The notes under the pieces were generated by a model, which was not told the DNA's origin, ran no database searches, and was given only the letters and a program-made list of their open reading frames with translations. Source: Chloroflexota bacterium (GTDB taxonomy: Bacteria; Chloroflexota; UBA6077; JACCZL01). Taken from it: a DNA stretch of 64,000 nt. Below, piece by piece: positions 35,746 to 44,661 of the stretch (the stretch's first letter is position 1; every line of letters starts with the position of its first letter). The DNA lies in NCBI GenBank assembly GCA_020845495.1, contig JADLFM010000137.1:124001-188000 (forward strand), in the 5' to 3' direction. Made by a program: the position numbers and the translations under genes.

Positions 35746-37059
35746 ATGCAAGCCGTCCGCGTCGATCGTAAGAAGTCTCTCGATTCCCGCTGGTTCCAGC
35801 ACCTCGCTCTCCTCGGCAGCCTGGGCGCCCTCTTTGCGTGGATCGTCGCGATCCATCCGCGACCGCCCATTGAGCTCGGCGACCGTTTCCCGACAGCGTT
35901 CCTGGCGCCGCCGAGCGCACCTTCGCAAGAGTGGCTGCCGGTCCGGGTTCCCGTCCGCACGACGACCGCCCCCGATCCGCGTCAGGTGGCAGCCTCGCCG
36001 AACAGCGCTCCGTCGGTCGAGGCGGTGGCAATTCCTCCGTCCACCGCTCCCACCGGTTGGGTCCAGGCCCATCGCAAGACGGCCCTCTTCGCGTTGCCCG
36101 ATGCGTCCGCGCTGGCCGAAGCCGAAATTCCGCAGTGGAGCTACCTCCGGATCGTCGACTCACAGCCGAACTGGCTGAAGGTGGCCTACGGCGGGGACGG
36201 CAGCCGCCGAGCGGCGAGCACGGCCTGGGTGCCTGTCGACGACGTCGGCGCGCTGGCTGACCAGCCGCGCTTCGTCACCAGCACGCAGGAGGCGCGCATC
36301 TGGGCCTCCGACGCTGCCACCGCCGAGCCGCTGGCGCGCCTGCCGCGACTGGCGACCCTGGAGCTTGCCGGCCAGGAGCGCAACGGACGGCTGGCCGTGC
36401 GGCTCGGCGGAGGGGTGACGTCGGACGGTGCGATCGGCTGGGTCGACGACGGAGCCATCACCGCCTCGCGCGGCCCGCTCGACCGTGACGTCCCAAACGA
36501 CCGCACGTTCTCACCCTACGCGGACACCGTCAAGCTCTCGGTGCCGTTCCGCTCGCAGCTCGATGGCAGCCTCTCGGCGGCCTCGAACTGCGGCCCAACC
36601 TCGATGAGCATGGTGCTCGAGGCGTTCGGCATCTACCTGCCAACCGCCCAGGTCCGAGCGCTGGCGATGCGCTCGATGGGCATCTTCGATCCGTTCAGCG
36701 GCACCACGCTGGAATCGCTCCGCGACGCCGCCGAGGCGTACGGGCTCCAGGGCCTCGACCTGTTCGAGAATGGCCGCTACAAGCGCTGGACGCTCGACGA
36801 CGTGCGTGCCCAGCTTCGCGCCGGTCACCCGGTGATCCCGCAGCTCCGCTACAGGCTGATGCCGGGCCGCGAGTGGGTCTGGGTCACGTACGATCATTAT
36901 GTCGTCATCACCGGCATGGACGGCGACACCTTCATCTACAACGACCCTGCAAACCTGGGGGGCAACGGCGAACGGACGATGACGTCGCAGCAGTTGCTCC
37001 GAGCCTGGATGAACAGCGACTTCCCGGGCGCCGCCGTCGCCATCGGCCGGCCGCTGTAG
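35746..37059 (+). CDS. Membrane-anchored C39-like cysteine peptidase with SH3-like domains
   Basis: 437 residues. One N-terminal hydrophobic segment (about 19-36) anchors or exports it. Residues 100-240 contain two SH3-like stretches (WSYLRIVDSQPNWLKV, LARLPRLATLELAG) of the kind that bind cell wall. The C-terminal Peptidase_C39_2 domain has C282 (SNCGPTSMSM), H384 (YDHYVVITG) and N399/D400 (YNDPA). It probably cleaves peptides or peptidoglycan stems outside the membrane. Lone gene, with an unannotated 195-base gap downstream. Confidence 0.9.
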   Translation: MQAVRVDRKKSLDSRWFQHLALLGSLGALFAWIVAIHPRPPIELGDRFPTAFLAPPSAPSQEWLPVRVPVRTTTAPDPRQVAASPNSAPSVEAVAIPPSTAPTGWVQAHRKTALFALPDASALAEAEIPQWSYLRIVDSQPNWLKVAYGGDGSRRAASTAWVPVDDVGALADQPRFVTSTQEARIWASDAATAEPLARLPRLATLELAGQERNGRLAVRLGGGVTSDGAIGWVDDGAITASRGPLDRDVPNDRTFSPYADTVKLSVPFRSQLDGSLSAASNCGPTSMSMVLEAFGIYLPTAQVRALAMRSMGIFDPFSGTTLESLRDAAEAYGLQGLDLFENGRYKRWTLDDVRAQLRAGHPVIPQLRYRLMPGREWVWVTYDHYVVITGMDGDTFIYNDPANLGGNGERTMTSQQLLRAWMNSDFPGAAVAIGRPL

Positions 37060-37254
37060 CGCTGTCATACACGCGCCCTGACCATCTCGGCCCTGCAAGA
37101 CCCGAGACTGACCGTTCGTGGTGGGCGAGACGCTGTGCCCATTCCCGACGTTTCGCGCACGGCAACGTGCGAGCATGGCGACATCTGCCCGAAACAGTGT
37201 GATGCGGCCGTTACGTCGAGCCTTCTGACCGGCCTATGATCGACGTCCTGCCGG

Positions 37255-38988
37255 ATGCGCCAGCGAGCGCACCGGCCGGGTCGATCGATCGTGACAGCGT
37301 CGCTTTTCGCCTCCCTCTCGCCTCTCGCCAGCCAGCCGTTCGCCGTGGTCGACCTCGAGACGACCGGGGCGAGCGCGATCTACGACCGGATCATCGAGGT
37401 GGGCGTCGTTCGCCTCGTCGGCGGCGAGATCGTCGACCGCTACGAGCAGTTGATCGATCCGCGCGTGCCAATCCCCCCGTTCATCACGCGCCTGACCGGC
37501 ATCGACGCACGGATGGTGCGCGGCCGACCGGACTTCGGAGCGGTAGTGAGCGTCGTGCAGGCAGCGATCGCCGGTGGCCCGCTCGTCGCCCATAATGCCA
37601 GTTTCGACGAAGCGTTCCTGCGCCACGCCTTCACCCGCGCCGGCCTGAGGCTCGATCGACCTCGCCTCTGCACGTTGCGGCTGGCCCGCCGGCTCCTGCC
37701 GCGGCTCCCGAGCTATCGGCTGGATGCTCTCACCACCTACTTTGGGCTGAAGGTGCCGACCCGTCATCGGGCGCTCGCGGACGCCGAGGCGACGGCCGGA
37801 GTGCTGCTGCGGCTGCTCGATCTGGCCGGCGAGCGTGGGGTAGACACCCTGGACGGCCTCTTCGAGCTTCAGGGGCAGCCGATCGGGCGGAAGCGGCGCG
37901 GCGTGGACGAAAGCATCGTCGCGTCGCTGACCTCCGGACCAGGCGTCTATCTCCTCAAGGACGCTGATGGCCACGTCGTGTACGTGGGCAAGTCCGTCCA
38001 CGTGCGGCAGCGAGTCCGCGAGCACCTGCGGGGCGGGAGCCTGGATCAGCCCCGCCTGCGCCGGCGGCTGGCGTCGATCGTAGACGTCGAAGCGTTCGCC
38101 ACCGGTTCCGAGCTTGAAGCGCTCTTCCTCGAATCTCGGCTGATCAAGCGCTACCTCCCGGACGCGAACCTCCTTCAGCGCAACGACAAGGACTATCCGT
38201 TCATCCGAATCGACATGACTGCCCCTCACCCACGGCTCGAAGCGACGCGCGAGCCGCCGTCCGGCGAGGCCATCCACTTCGGGCCGTTTCGCCGGCGCGC
38301 CACCGCCGCCGTCGTGGTCGACCTCCTGACCGAGACACTCGGGTTGCGTCAGTGTACTGAGCCGCTAAAGCCAGGGCAGTCGGCCTGCGCCTTGCTAGAC
38401 CTGGGCAAGTGCCTTGGGCCGTGCGTGGGCGCGGTCGACGATGCGACATACCGAGCGGCTGCCCAGCGCGCGGCCAACGTCCTCCAGGGGACTGACGAGA
38501 CCCTGCTGACCGAGTGGATCGCGCGGCGCGACGCGCTGGCCGAAGAGTGGCGGTTCGAGGAGGCGGCGAGCCTCCGAGACCAGATCCGAGCGCTCGAGCA
38601 CATCGTCGGGATGCAGCGCCGATTAGACAGCGTGGCGAATCGCAATCTCGCCATCGTGGCACCGTCGATCCGTCCCACGTCTCGCGAACTATTCTTCATT
38701 CGACGCGGCCAGGTAGTCGGGCAGATGACCGTCTCGGCACAGGCGCGCACCGCCAGCATCGAACGTGCGCTGGGGCGTGCCTTCGCCGGCGAGGTGGAGA
38801 CCACGGTCACGCGCGAGAAGGTGGACGAGATGCACCTGCTCGACGGCTGGCTGAAGCGCCACACCGAGCGCCTGGCCGTCGTCCACGTCGACCTCTCCAA
38901 CCCCGCTGACGCCGCGCCGGCGGTGGCGGCGGCGCTCCGCACGCCGCTCGCCACGCAGACCTCAGCGCGCGCCGTCCGCGCCTCGTGA
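37255..38988 (+). CDS. DnaQ-like DEDDh exonuclease fused to UvrC-type GIY-YIG nuclease
   Basis: 577 residues. The N-terminal 3'-5' exonuclease has D33 and E35 (VVDLETTG), D118 (HNASFDEAF), H171 and D176. A GIY-YIG domain follows (GVY 230-232, YVGKS 243-247), then the UvrC-like FGPFRR, the Cys-bearing LGKCLGPC and a UVR-like helix pair near 415-450. The C-terminal RNase H-like and HhH domains of full UvrC are absent. The same fusion is known in mycobacteria (Rv2191 type) and is presumed to act in DNA repair. ATG 37255 has a weak Shine-Dalgarno; GTG 37291 is an alternative. Confidence 0.93.
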   Translation: MRQRAHRPGRSIVTASLFASLSPLASQPFAVVDLETTGASAIYDRIIEVGVVRLVGGEIVDRYEQLIDPRVPIPPFITRLTGIDARMVRGRPDFGAVVSVVQAAIAGGPLVAHNASFDEAFLRHAFTRAGLRLDRPRLCTLRLARRLLPRLPSYRLDALTTYFGLKVPTRHRALADAEATAGVLLRLLDLAGERGVDTLDGLFELQGQPIGRKRRGVDESIVASLTSGPGVYLLKDADGHVVYVGKSVHVRQRVREHLRGGSLDQPRLRRRLASIVDVEAFATGSELEALFLESRLIKRYLPDANLLQRNDKDYPFIRIDMTAPHPRLEATREPPSGEAIHFGPFRRRATAAVVVDLLTETLGLRQCTEPLKPGQSACALLDLGKCLGPCVGAVDDATYRAAAQRAANVLQGTDETLLTEWIARRDALAEEWRFEEAASLRDQIRALEHIVGMQRRLDSVANRNLAIVAPSIRPTSRELFFIRRGQVVGQMTVSAQARTASIERALGRAFAGEVETTVTREKVDEMHLLDGWLKRHTERLAVVHVDLSNPADAAPAVAAALRTPLATQTSARAVRAS

Positions 38989-39034
38989 GGCTGATACTGG
39001 CCGACGAATCAGCCGGCACATCCTGGAGCGAGCG

Positions 39035-40333
39035 CTAACGAGCGACGGGCAGATCGCTGACGATCCGAACGTCGGTGGCGGTGAGCTCGCCGTTGGATGC
39101 ACGTGAGCCACTGGCGACGATCGAGGTGCCGGGGACCAGCGCGCCGGCGGTCGTCGGCGCAGGCAGATACACCGGGACATCGTTCGGAACGGGGACAGAT
39201 CTGGCCGTTCCACTCATCCGGAGGGTCAGCCCGTCAAACGTCCGGCTGACCACCGTCCCAAAGGTGGCGATCTGCCCTTGGCGGGCGCCGACCAGCGGAA
39301 CGCTGCCCGGCGTCGGCGCGCCCGGCCCCGGTCGAAAAACCCGGACAATCTCCGCTGGCCCGCCAGGACGTTGGACGACGGCTGCCAGCATACCCGCTCG
39401 CAGGTCGGCCGTGCTTCCGGACACCTCGCCCTCGATCGACAGGTCATCAGCGAGCACGACGGCACGCGGCCCGCCCTCCGTGTGAACGGTCAGGGCTCGG
39501 CCCGCGACTGCCTCGATCGGTCCAGACACCAGATCGACCACCTCAGATTCGGCGCTCGCGGCGGGATCGTTCCGCGACGCTCCGTCATCCAGTGGAGCGG
39601 GCGCGCCAAGAAGTCCGACCGGCAGCTTGAGTCGCGTGGGTGGGGTGGCAGCCGTGGCCGGCTGGCCTGAGGCTGCTCCAGTCGAAAGACGTAGTGTCAG
39701 GTCGCCGGCGGCCGTTGACGCCGAGTCACCCGCTCCTGGACCAGCATCCGCTGGAGGAGCAGACGCCCCCGGCGGTCGGCCAGCCGACGCGGCTACCGTA
39801 CTTTCCCCCCCGGCCGGCGTGGTCCAATAGCTCCCAGCCGTACCGGCAGCGCTCCCTGAGGCCGCGGCCGTATCGGCTACGCCGTTCGCTCGCCGCTCAT
39901 GTGCGAGCAGCAGCGGCTGAAACACCTGGTGGGACGTGGCCGAATCGACGCGCGGATCGTCGCTCGCCGCGAGCGTCACGTAGGGGATGCCGGCACCGGC
40001 AGCGTCGCCACCACGGCGAGCGGTGCCGCCCGGGCGTTGTGCCGCGTCAGCGCCACCGCCGACCGCCACCTCAGGGGCTGGTGTGTGCCGCCAATCGCGG
40101 TCAACGAGCGGATGGCGGCTCCTGAAGATCGGCGTGTACGCTTCCAAGCCGTCAACGACCTCGACATCGTCGTGCGCGACGATCGCCGCCGATTCACCGC
40201 GCCCACAGCCGGACGCGACGATCAGGGTCGCTGCCAGGAACGAAACGGCGAGTCGGCGCAGGCCGCGGTCACTCCGCACCCGCCCCAGTCCACCCGATCT
40301 ACCAGCCGTAGACTGCGCTCGCTCCCAGGTCAT
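39035..40333 (-). CDS. Lipoprotein with DUF5666-like domains
   Basis: 432 residues. The signal segment ends in a lipobox (VASGC, C43). A long Ala/Gly/Pro-rich low-complexity middle (about 90-240) leads to a beta-rich C-terminal part, with GPIEAVAGRALTVHT and GTVVSRTFDGLTLRMS resembling DUF5666 repeats. It should be anchored on the outer face of the membrane; role unknown. Its ATG overlaps the stop of the carbonic-anhydrase-like gene by one base (TGATG), so the two are probably translated together. Confidence 0.8.
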   Translation of the reverse strand: MTWERAQSTAGRSGGLGRVRSDRGLRRLAVSFLAATLIVASGCGRGESAAIVAHDDVEVVDGLEAYTPIFRSRHPLVDRDWRHTPAPEVAVGGGADAAQRPGGTARRGGDAAGAGIPYVTLAASDDPRVDSATSHQVFQPLLLAHERRANGVADTAAASGSAAGTAGSYWTTPAGGESTVAASAGRPPGASAPPADAGPGAGDSASTAAGDLTLRLSTGAASGQPATAATPPTRLKLPVGLLGAPAPLDDGASRNDPAASAESEVVDLVSGPIEAVAGRALTVHTEGGPRAVVLADDLSIEGEVSGSTADLRAGMLAAVVQRPGGPAEIVRVFRPGPGAPTPGSVPLVGARQGQIATFGTVVSRTFDGLTLRMSGTARSVPVPNDVPVYLPAPTTAGALVPGTSIVASGSRASNGELTATDVRIVSDLPVAR

Positions 40334-40935
40334 CAGTGGCCCCGACCTGAGTCGGGTACCACGATCCCCTCGCCGATCGGCTGGACGTGGCCGTCAAGGT
40401 GCATCAGCAACAACTCGACCTCGAGGCTCGGCTGCTTCCGTTTGACCTGGTCGCGGAACTCGGTCATGACCTTGGTGTGGATCGCCGTCTCTTCGTCTGG
40501 AGACTTCACGAAATCCTTGTTGTAGGTGACTCGGTAGGCGCCGCAGTCGCGATGGTCGATGGCGATTACCCGCTTGATGCCGTGGAGCTCGATTGCTAGC
40601 TGAAGGTGCTCCCAGAACGTCTGAGCCCAGGCCGGATAGCGGTCCGTTCCAATACCCAACGTCGCGCCGGCCAGGACAACCTGATCGTAGCGGTTGGTCA
40701 GACCGTGCTCGCCCAGCAGGAAGCCAACTTCATTGACCAGGCGAAAGTCGAAGCAGTTGAGGACCAACGCCTCGACGTTCCCGCCAGCGGCGAAGAGTGA
40801 GGGAGCGCGTGATACCACTAGGTTCAATCCTGTCGAGACGAATGCAGCGGCGCCGGCCGCGCCGGCAAGCTCGATGAAGCGGCGCCGACTCCGGGCACGA
40901 GCGGATCGCGAAGGAACGAGAGGAACGGCAGACAC
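40333..40935 (-). CDS. Exported beta-carbonic-anhydrase-like protein
   Basis: 200 residues. The N-terminus SRRRFIELAG plus a hydrophobic stretch looks like a Tat signal. The zinc site of beta-carbonic anhydrases is kept: C61, D63, R65 in NCFDFR, and H128, C131 in DHRDC. It would hydrate CO2 outside the membrane, or be a related zinc protein. A frame reaching back to 41121 is open, but GTG 40933-40935 follows GGAGG by 9 bases and begins the signal. It is coupled to the lipoprotein gene downstream. Confidence 0.82.
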   Translation of the reverse strand: MSAVPLVPSRSARARSRRRFIELAGAAGAAAFVSTGLNLVVSRAPSLFAAGGNVEALVLNCFDFRLVNEVGFLLGEHGLTNRYDQVVLAGATLGIGTDRYPAWAQTFWEHLQLAIELHGIKRVIAIDHRDCGAYRVTYNKDFVKSPDEETAIHTKVMTEFRDQVKRKQPSLEVELLLMHLDGHVQPIGEGIVVPDSGRGH

Positions 40936-40944
40936 TGACCCTGG

Positions 40945-40949
40945 CCTCC
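40945..40949 (-). promoter_or_regulatory. Shine-Dalgarno deciding the carbonic-anhydrase-like start
   Basis: GGAGG on the minus strand, 9 bases before GTG 40933-40935. The start places the Tat-like motif at residue 16. Confidence 0.55.
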
Positions 40950-41451
40950 ATGCGGGATCACGATGTATGACTGTGCAAAATCGCAATCGTGCGCCTGTTT
41001 GGATGATGTGTGGCCAGGTCGTCGTCGTCCTGCCCTCATGTCTGACAACGACGCAGTGTCGAACGACGGGTCGCAGTAACCAATCTTCAACGTCTCTGCG
41101 TACGCAAGGACGCGAGCGCAACTCATGCCATCGTTCAGCGAACTTCTCACGAGTGACACGACTGCCGACATGAGTGCGCCGCCGTCAGGAGAGGCCGGCG
41201 CGGCGCATGCGCGGTGCTTGCCCGCGCACTGGCATCAGGTACCGAACGACATCGAGACCCGATACGAGGGCCGCGAGCGCCTGGGGAGAGGCGCTCACGA
41301 CCAGATAGCAGGCGCGCTCATGGGGGGACGAGCGGCGACCTGCAACCTAGTGTGACAGGTGTCAGGCGCACTGACCAGAACCCAAAGGTAAACATCTGGT
41401 GAAGAGTTTGCACCCGCTGGATACGACGGTGACGGAGCCGAGGCCAATTTC
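40950..41451. other. Intergenic stretch, no gene recognised
   Basis: About 500 bases between the carbonic-anhydrase-like gene and glcF. It is more AT-rich in places than the genes around it. A 76-codon plus-strand frame at 41125 lacks a ribosome site and a familiar protein sequence. Confidence 0.5.
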
Positions 41452-41501
41452 GGCGCCTATCCCGCCTGCGCCCAACGGCACCTATCCCGCCTGCGCCCAG
41501 C
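41452..41501. repeat. 25-bp tandem duplication just after the glcF stop
   Basis: Units 41452-41476 and 41477-41501 differ at two positions. On the minus strand they begin 7 bases after the glcF stop codon. Confidence 0.9.
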
Positions 41502-41508
41502 GGCGCCG

Positions 41509-42810
41509 TCATCGCTCGCGGTACGCCGCGTCGAGGAAATCGGCGATGTGAACCGCCTTCGTCGTCGCTCCGTGACGTTCGAGGCCCGCTCGCATCTGGA
41601 TCAGGCACCCCGGGTTGCCGCTGACGACGATCTCTGCTCGAGTCGCCTCGACGTTCTCCACTTTCTGCTCGCCGAGCCGCTCGGCCATCTCCGGCTGAGT
41701 AATGTTGTAGATACCGGCACTGCCGCAGCAACGGTCGCCGTCCTTCATTTCCACGAGCGTCAGCCCCGGCACCCGCTGGAGCACCTCGCGCGGCTGTTGA
41801 CGGATACGCTGGGCGTGGAGCAGATGGCAGGCGTCCTGGTACGTCACTGTTACCGGGAACGGCCGCGCTGGGGTAGGAAGTGGGAGATCCGCCAGCGCTT
41901 CGCTCAAGTCGCGGACCCGGGCGCTGAAGGCGTGGGCGCGCTCGGCCCAGACCACATCGTTGGCCAGCAGTTCACCGTACTCTTTGAGCATCGCGCCGCA
42001 GCCAGCCGCGTTGACGACAATCCATTCTGCGCCCGATCGCTCAAACGCCGCGATGTTCCGTCGTGCCAGATCCTTAGCTCGCTCGCGCTCGCCGGCATGG
42101 GCGTGAAGGGCGCCACAACAGGTCTGCTCTTCGGGCAAATCGACGTCGCAGCCGGCCCGGCTGAGCAGGCGTACCGTTGCCCGATTCGTCTCGGCAAACG
42201 CGACGCGCATGATGCAGCCGGCGAAGAACGCGGCCTGCTTCTTCACCGTTCCACGGGCCGGCACGCGTCCCTTCGGCTCGAAGAAGCGGCTCGAGATCCG
42301 GGGTAGCAGACTCTCAGCCTCGTCGAGGCGGCCGGGCAGCAGTCGGAGCGCGCCGCTACCCCGCACCAGCGCCTGGATGCCGAGCCGTTGGTACAGGCGC
42401 AGCAGACTGGCGAACGCGGCCATCGCGCCCGGCTTTGGAAACACCTGTCCGAACACGAGCCAGCCCAGCAGACGGGCCCGGAGCGGCAGCGGCCGGCGCG
42501 CCCGAATCTCGGCGCGGGTCGCTTCCATCAGGCTCCCAAACTGCACGCCGGACGGGCAGTTTGCCTCACAGGCCCGACATTCGAGGCACTGGTTCATGAA
42601 CGAGACGAACGTGTCGGTGACGTCGACACGCCCCTCGCCGAGCGCTCGCATCAGGTGAAGCCGGCCCCGCGGCGAGGCTGTCTCGACGTGCAATTCGCGG
42701 AACGTCGGGCAATGTGGCAGGCAGAGGCCGCAGCGAACGCACTGACTCAGCGCGTCATCGCTCGGTGGGTCGGGAATCGTGAAACCGGCGGAGGGATGTG
42801 TTTGCTGCAT
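41509..42810 (-). CDS. glcF: Glycolate oxidase iron-sulfur subunit
   Basis: 433 residues. Two 4Fe-4S motifs, C24-C27-C30-C34 and C75-C78-C81-C85, then two CCG domains (TCCGALHAHAG, RCCGSAGIYN). Length and order match GlcF, which takes electrons from the GlcD flavin. It lies downstream of glcD on the same strand with a 193-base gap. Together they should oxidise glycolate (or D-lactate) to the keto acid and pass electrons to the respiratory chain. No GlcE gene is present nearby. Confidence 0.95.
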   Translation of the reverse strand: MQQTHPSAGFTIPDPPSDDALSQCVRCGLCLPHCPTFRELHVETASPRGRLHLMRALGEGRVDVTDTFVSFMNQCLECRACEANCPSGVQFGSLMEATRAEIRARRPLPLRARLLGWLVFGQVFPKPGAMAAFASLLRLYQRLGIQALVRGSGALRLLPGRLDEAESLLPRISSRFFEPKGRVPARGTVKKQAAFFAGCIMRVAFAETNRATVRLLSRAGCDVDLPEEQTCCGALHAHAGERERAKDLARRNIAAFERSGAEWIVVNAAGCGAMLKEYGELLANDVVWAERAHAFSARVRDLSEALADLPLPTPARPFPVTVTYQDACHLLHAQRIRQQPREVLQRVPGLTLVEMKDGDRCCGSAGIYNITQPEMAERLGEQKVENVEATRAEIVVSGNPGCLIQMRAGLERHGATTKAVHIADFLDAAYRER

Positions 42811-42828
42811 GCTCTCTCACGTGGGCGT

Positions 42829-42900
42829 GCCCCTCGCCCCCGGCTCCGGAGTATCTCCCACACCCTCCAGCCCCCGGCCCCGTTTGCGGGCGAGGGTGAG
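42829..42900. repeat. Degenerate copy of the GC-rich intergenic palindrome
   Basis: ccctcgcccccgg on the left and gcgggcgagggtg on the right can pair over about nine bases, with a second cccccggcccc tract between. The composition and order resemble the 32128-32186 element. It sits in the glcD-glcF gap. Confidence 0.4.
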
Positions 42901-43003
42901 CAAGGGCGGGGTGATGCAGAACCTGGTGGTCAGCGGGTACGCGGGCTATGGCCTCAACTGCGATGCGCTCGGGTGTGGTGCACGTGGGTTCGTTATGCGA
43001 TCG

Positions 43004-44500
43004 TCAGACCCAGGCATCCGGGCCGACGGCCGCGCCGATACCGACGCGCGAGGGCCGGACGGGGGAAGGATCCGACGAACCGTCGGGGAGAATCTTGCCG
43101 GGATTGAAGCGATTGTCGGGGCTGAACGCCGCCCGTACCTGCGCCATCACCGCCAGGTCGTCGGGCGTGAAGATCAACGGCATGTACTTGCGCTTCTCCA
43201 GCCCCACGCCGTGCTCGCCGGTGATCGTGCCGCCAGCGTGGACGCATGCTTCGACGATTTCATCGTGCGCCGCTTCGACGCGCGGCAGGATGCCTGGCTC
43301 CCGAAGGTCGAAGACGATCAGCGGGTGCAGGTTGCCGTCGCCGATGTGGGCGACGCTTCCGACATAGACGCCGTAGCGGTCACCGATCTCACGGACCACG
43401 CCGAGCACCTCTCCAAGACGTGAGCGTGGCACCGTCCCGTCACACAGGTAGTAGTTCGGGGCGATTCGGCCGAAGGCTGCAAGCGCCCCTTTGCGGGCGG
43501 CCCAGAGACGGTCGCGCTCCTCGTTAGTCGCGGCAAAGCGCAGACCGAGCGAGCCTTCGATCCGTTCGCAGATGCGTCCGACACGCTCGGTCTGCTCCTC
43601 GACCGCCTCCGACAGACCGTCCACGTCGATCAGCAGCACCGCCTCCGCACCTTCGGGAAAGCCGACCTTGAACGCACGCTCCAACGCAGCGATGGCGTTG
43701 TTGTCGATCAATTCGACGGCTGAGGGGATGACGCCGCTCGCGACGATGGACGAGACCGCGTTGCCGGCTGCCTCGACCGAGTCGAACACGGCAAGGAAGG
43801 TGACCGTCTTGGGCGGGAGCGTCAGCAGCCGCACCCAGGCCCGCGACACCACGCCGAAGGTCCCTTCCGAGCCGATGACGACGCCTAGCAGGTCGTAGCC
43901 GGGTGCATCAGGCGCCGGCCCGCCAAGCTGACAACGCAGTCCATCGCGAGTAATGAGCTCGACGCCCAGGATGTGGTTGGTGGTCAACCCGCGTGAGAGG
44001 CAGTGCGGGCCGCCGGCGTTCTCGGCGATGTTTCCGCCGATGGTGCTCGTCTTCTGGCTGGACGGATCCGGCGCATAGTACAGCCCGAGCGGCGCGACGG
44101 TAGTCGAGAGATCCAGATTGAACAGGCCCGGCTCAACCAGCGCAAGGCGGTTGTCGACGTCGACCTCACACACCCGGTGCATCTGATTGCAGTCGATCAT
44201 GATGCCACCGGCCACAGGGATGACGCCTCCGCTCAGGCCGCTGGCGCCGCCCCGCGCGACCACGGCCAGGTTCTCGCGGCGGGCGACCTTGACGATCTCG
44301 GCGATCTGCTCGCCGGTGCGGGGCTGGACCACGATCTGTGGCAGTGCGCGGTCGTTGTAGCCGTCGTATTCGTAGACCAGCAGATCCTCGTAGCGGTCGA
44401 GGACGGCCGTTGGTCCGACGATCTCGCGTAGCTCGTTGGCGATACGCGCCGGCAGGGCGGCGCGGACGCCACCCCCGGCGCTCGCCTGCCCGGTTGCCAT
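43004..44500 (-). CDS. glcD: Glycolate oxidase FAD-linked subunit
   Basis: 498 residues from ATG 44500, the same size as E. coli GlcD. The FAD-binding PCMH region has VARGGASGLSGGVIPVAGG and TIGGNIAENAGGPHCLSRG; the C-terminal FAD-linked oxidase domain has HIGDGNLHPLIVFD and GEHGVGLEKRKYM. It oxidises glycolate or a similar 2-hydroxyacid. A GTG at 44599 would add 33 residues of unrelated sequence and is not preferred. Flanked by a phosphoglycolate-phosphatase-like gene upstream and glcF downstream. Confidence 0.95.
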   Translation of the reverse strand: MATGQASAGGGVRAALPARIANELREIVGPTAVLDRYEDLLVYEYDGYNDRALPQIVVQPRTGEQIAEIVKVARRENLAVVARGGASGLSGGVIPVAGGIMIDCNQMHRVCEVDVDNRLALVEPGLFNLDLSTTVAPLGLYYAPDPSSQKTSTIGGNIAENAGGPHCLSRGLTTNHILGVELITRDGLRCQLGGPAPDAPGYDLLGVVIGSEGTFGVVSRAWVRLLTLPPKTVTFLAVFDSVEAAGNAVSSIVASGVIPSAVELIDNNAIAALERAFKVGFPEGAEAVLLIDVDGLSEAVEEQTERVGRICERIEGSLGLRFAATNEERDRLWAARKGALAAFGRIAPNYYLCDGTVPRSRLGEVLGVVREIGDRYGVYVGSVAHIGDGNLHPLIVFDLREPGILPRVEAAHDEIVEACVHAGGTITGEHGVGLEKRKYMPLIFTPDDLAVMAQVRAAFSPDNRFNPGKILPDGSSDPSPVRPSRVGIGAAVGPDAWV

Positions 44501-44661
44501 CAGTGGCGCACTCCTAACGGAAGCTTGGGAGGGGGCGAAGGAGAAGAACGGGAACTGCGGGCGCCGCGTCTTCGGGGCGTCTCCGCGAGTATACGGCACG
44601 TGAACCCTGGGCTCGGCCCGTACTCGGAGGGGAGCGCGGTATCAGGGCTCCTGCGAGCACG

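Noticed and set aside
41125..41355. 76-codon plus-strand frame upstream of the carbonic-anhydrase-like gene
   Set aside because: No Shine-Dalgarno, mixed composition and no familiar pattern; left as intergenic.
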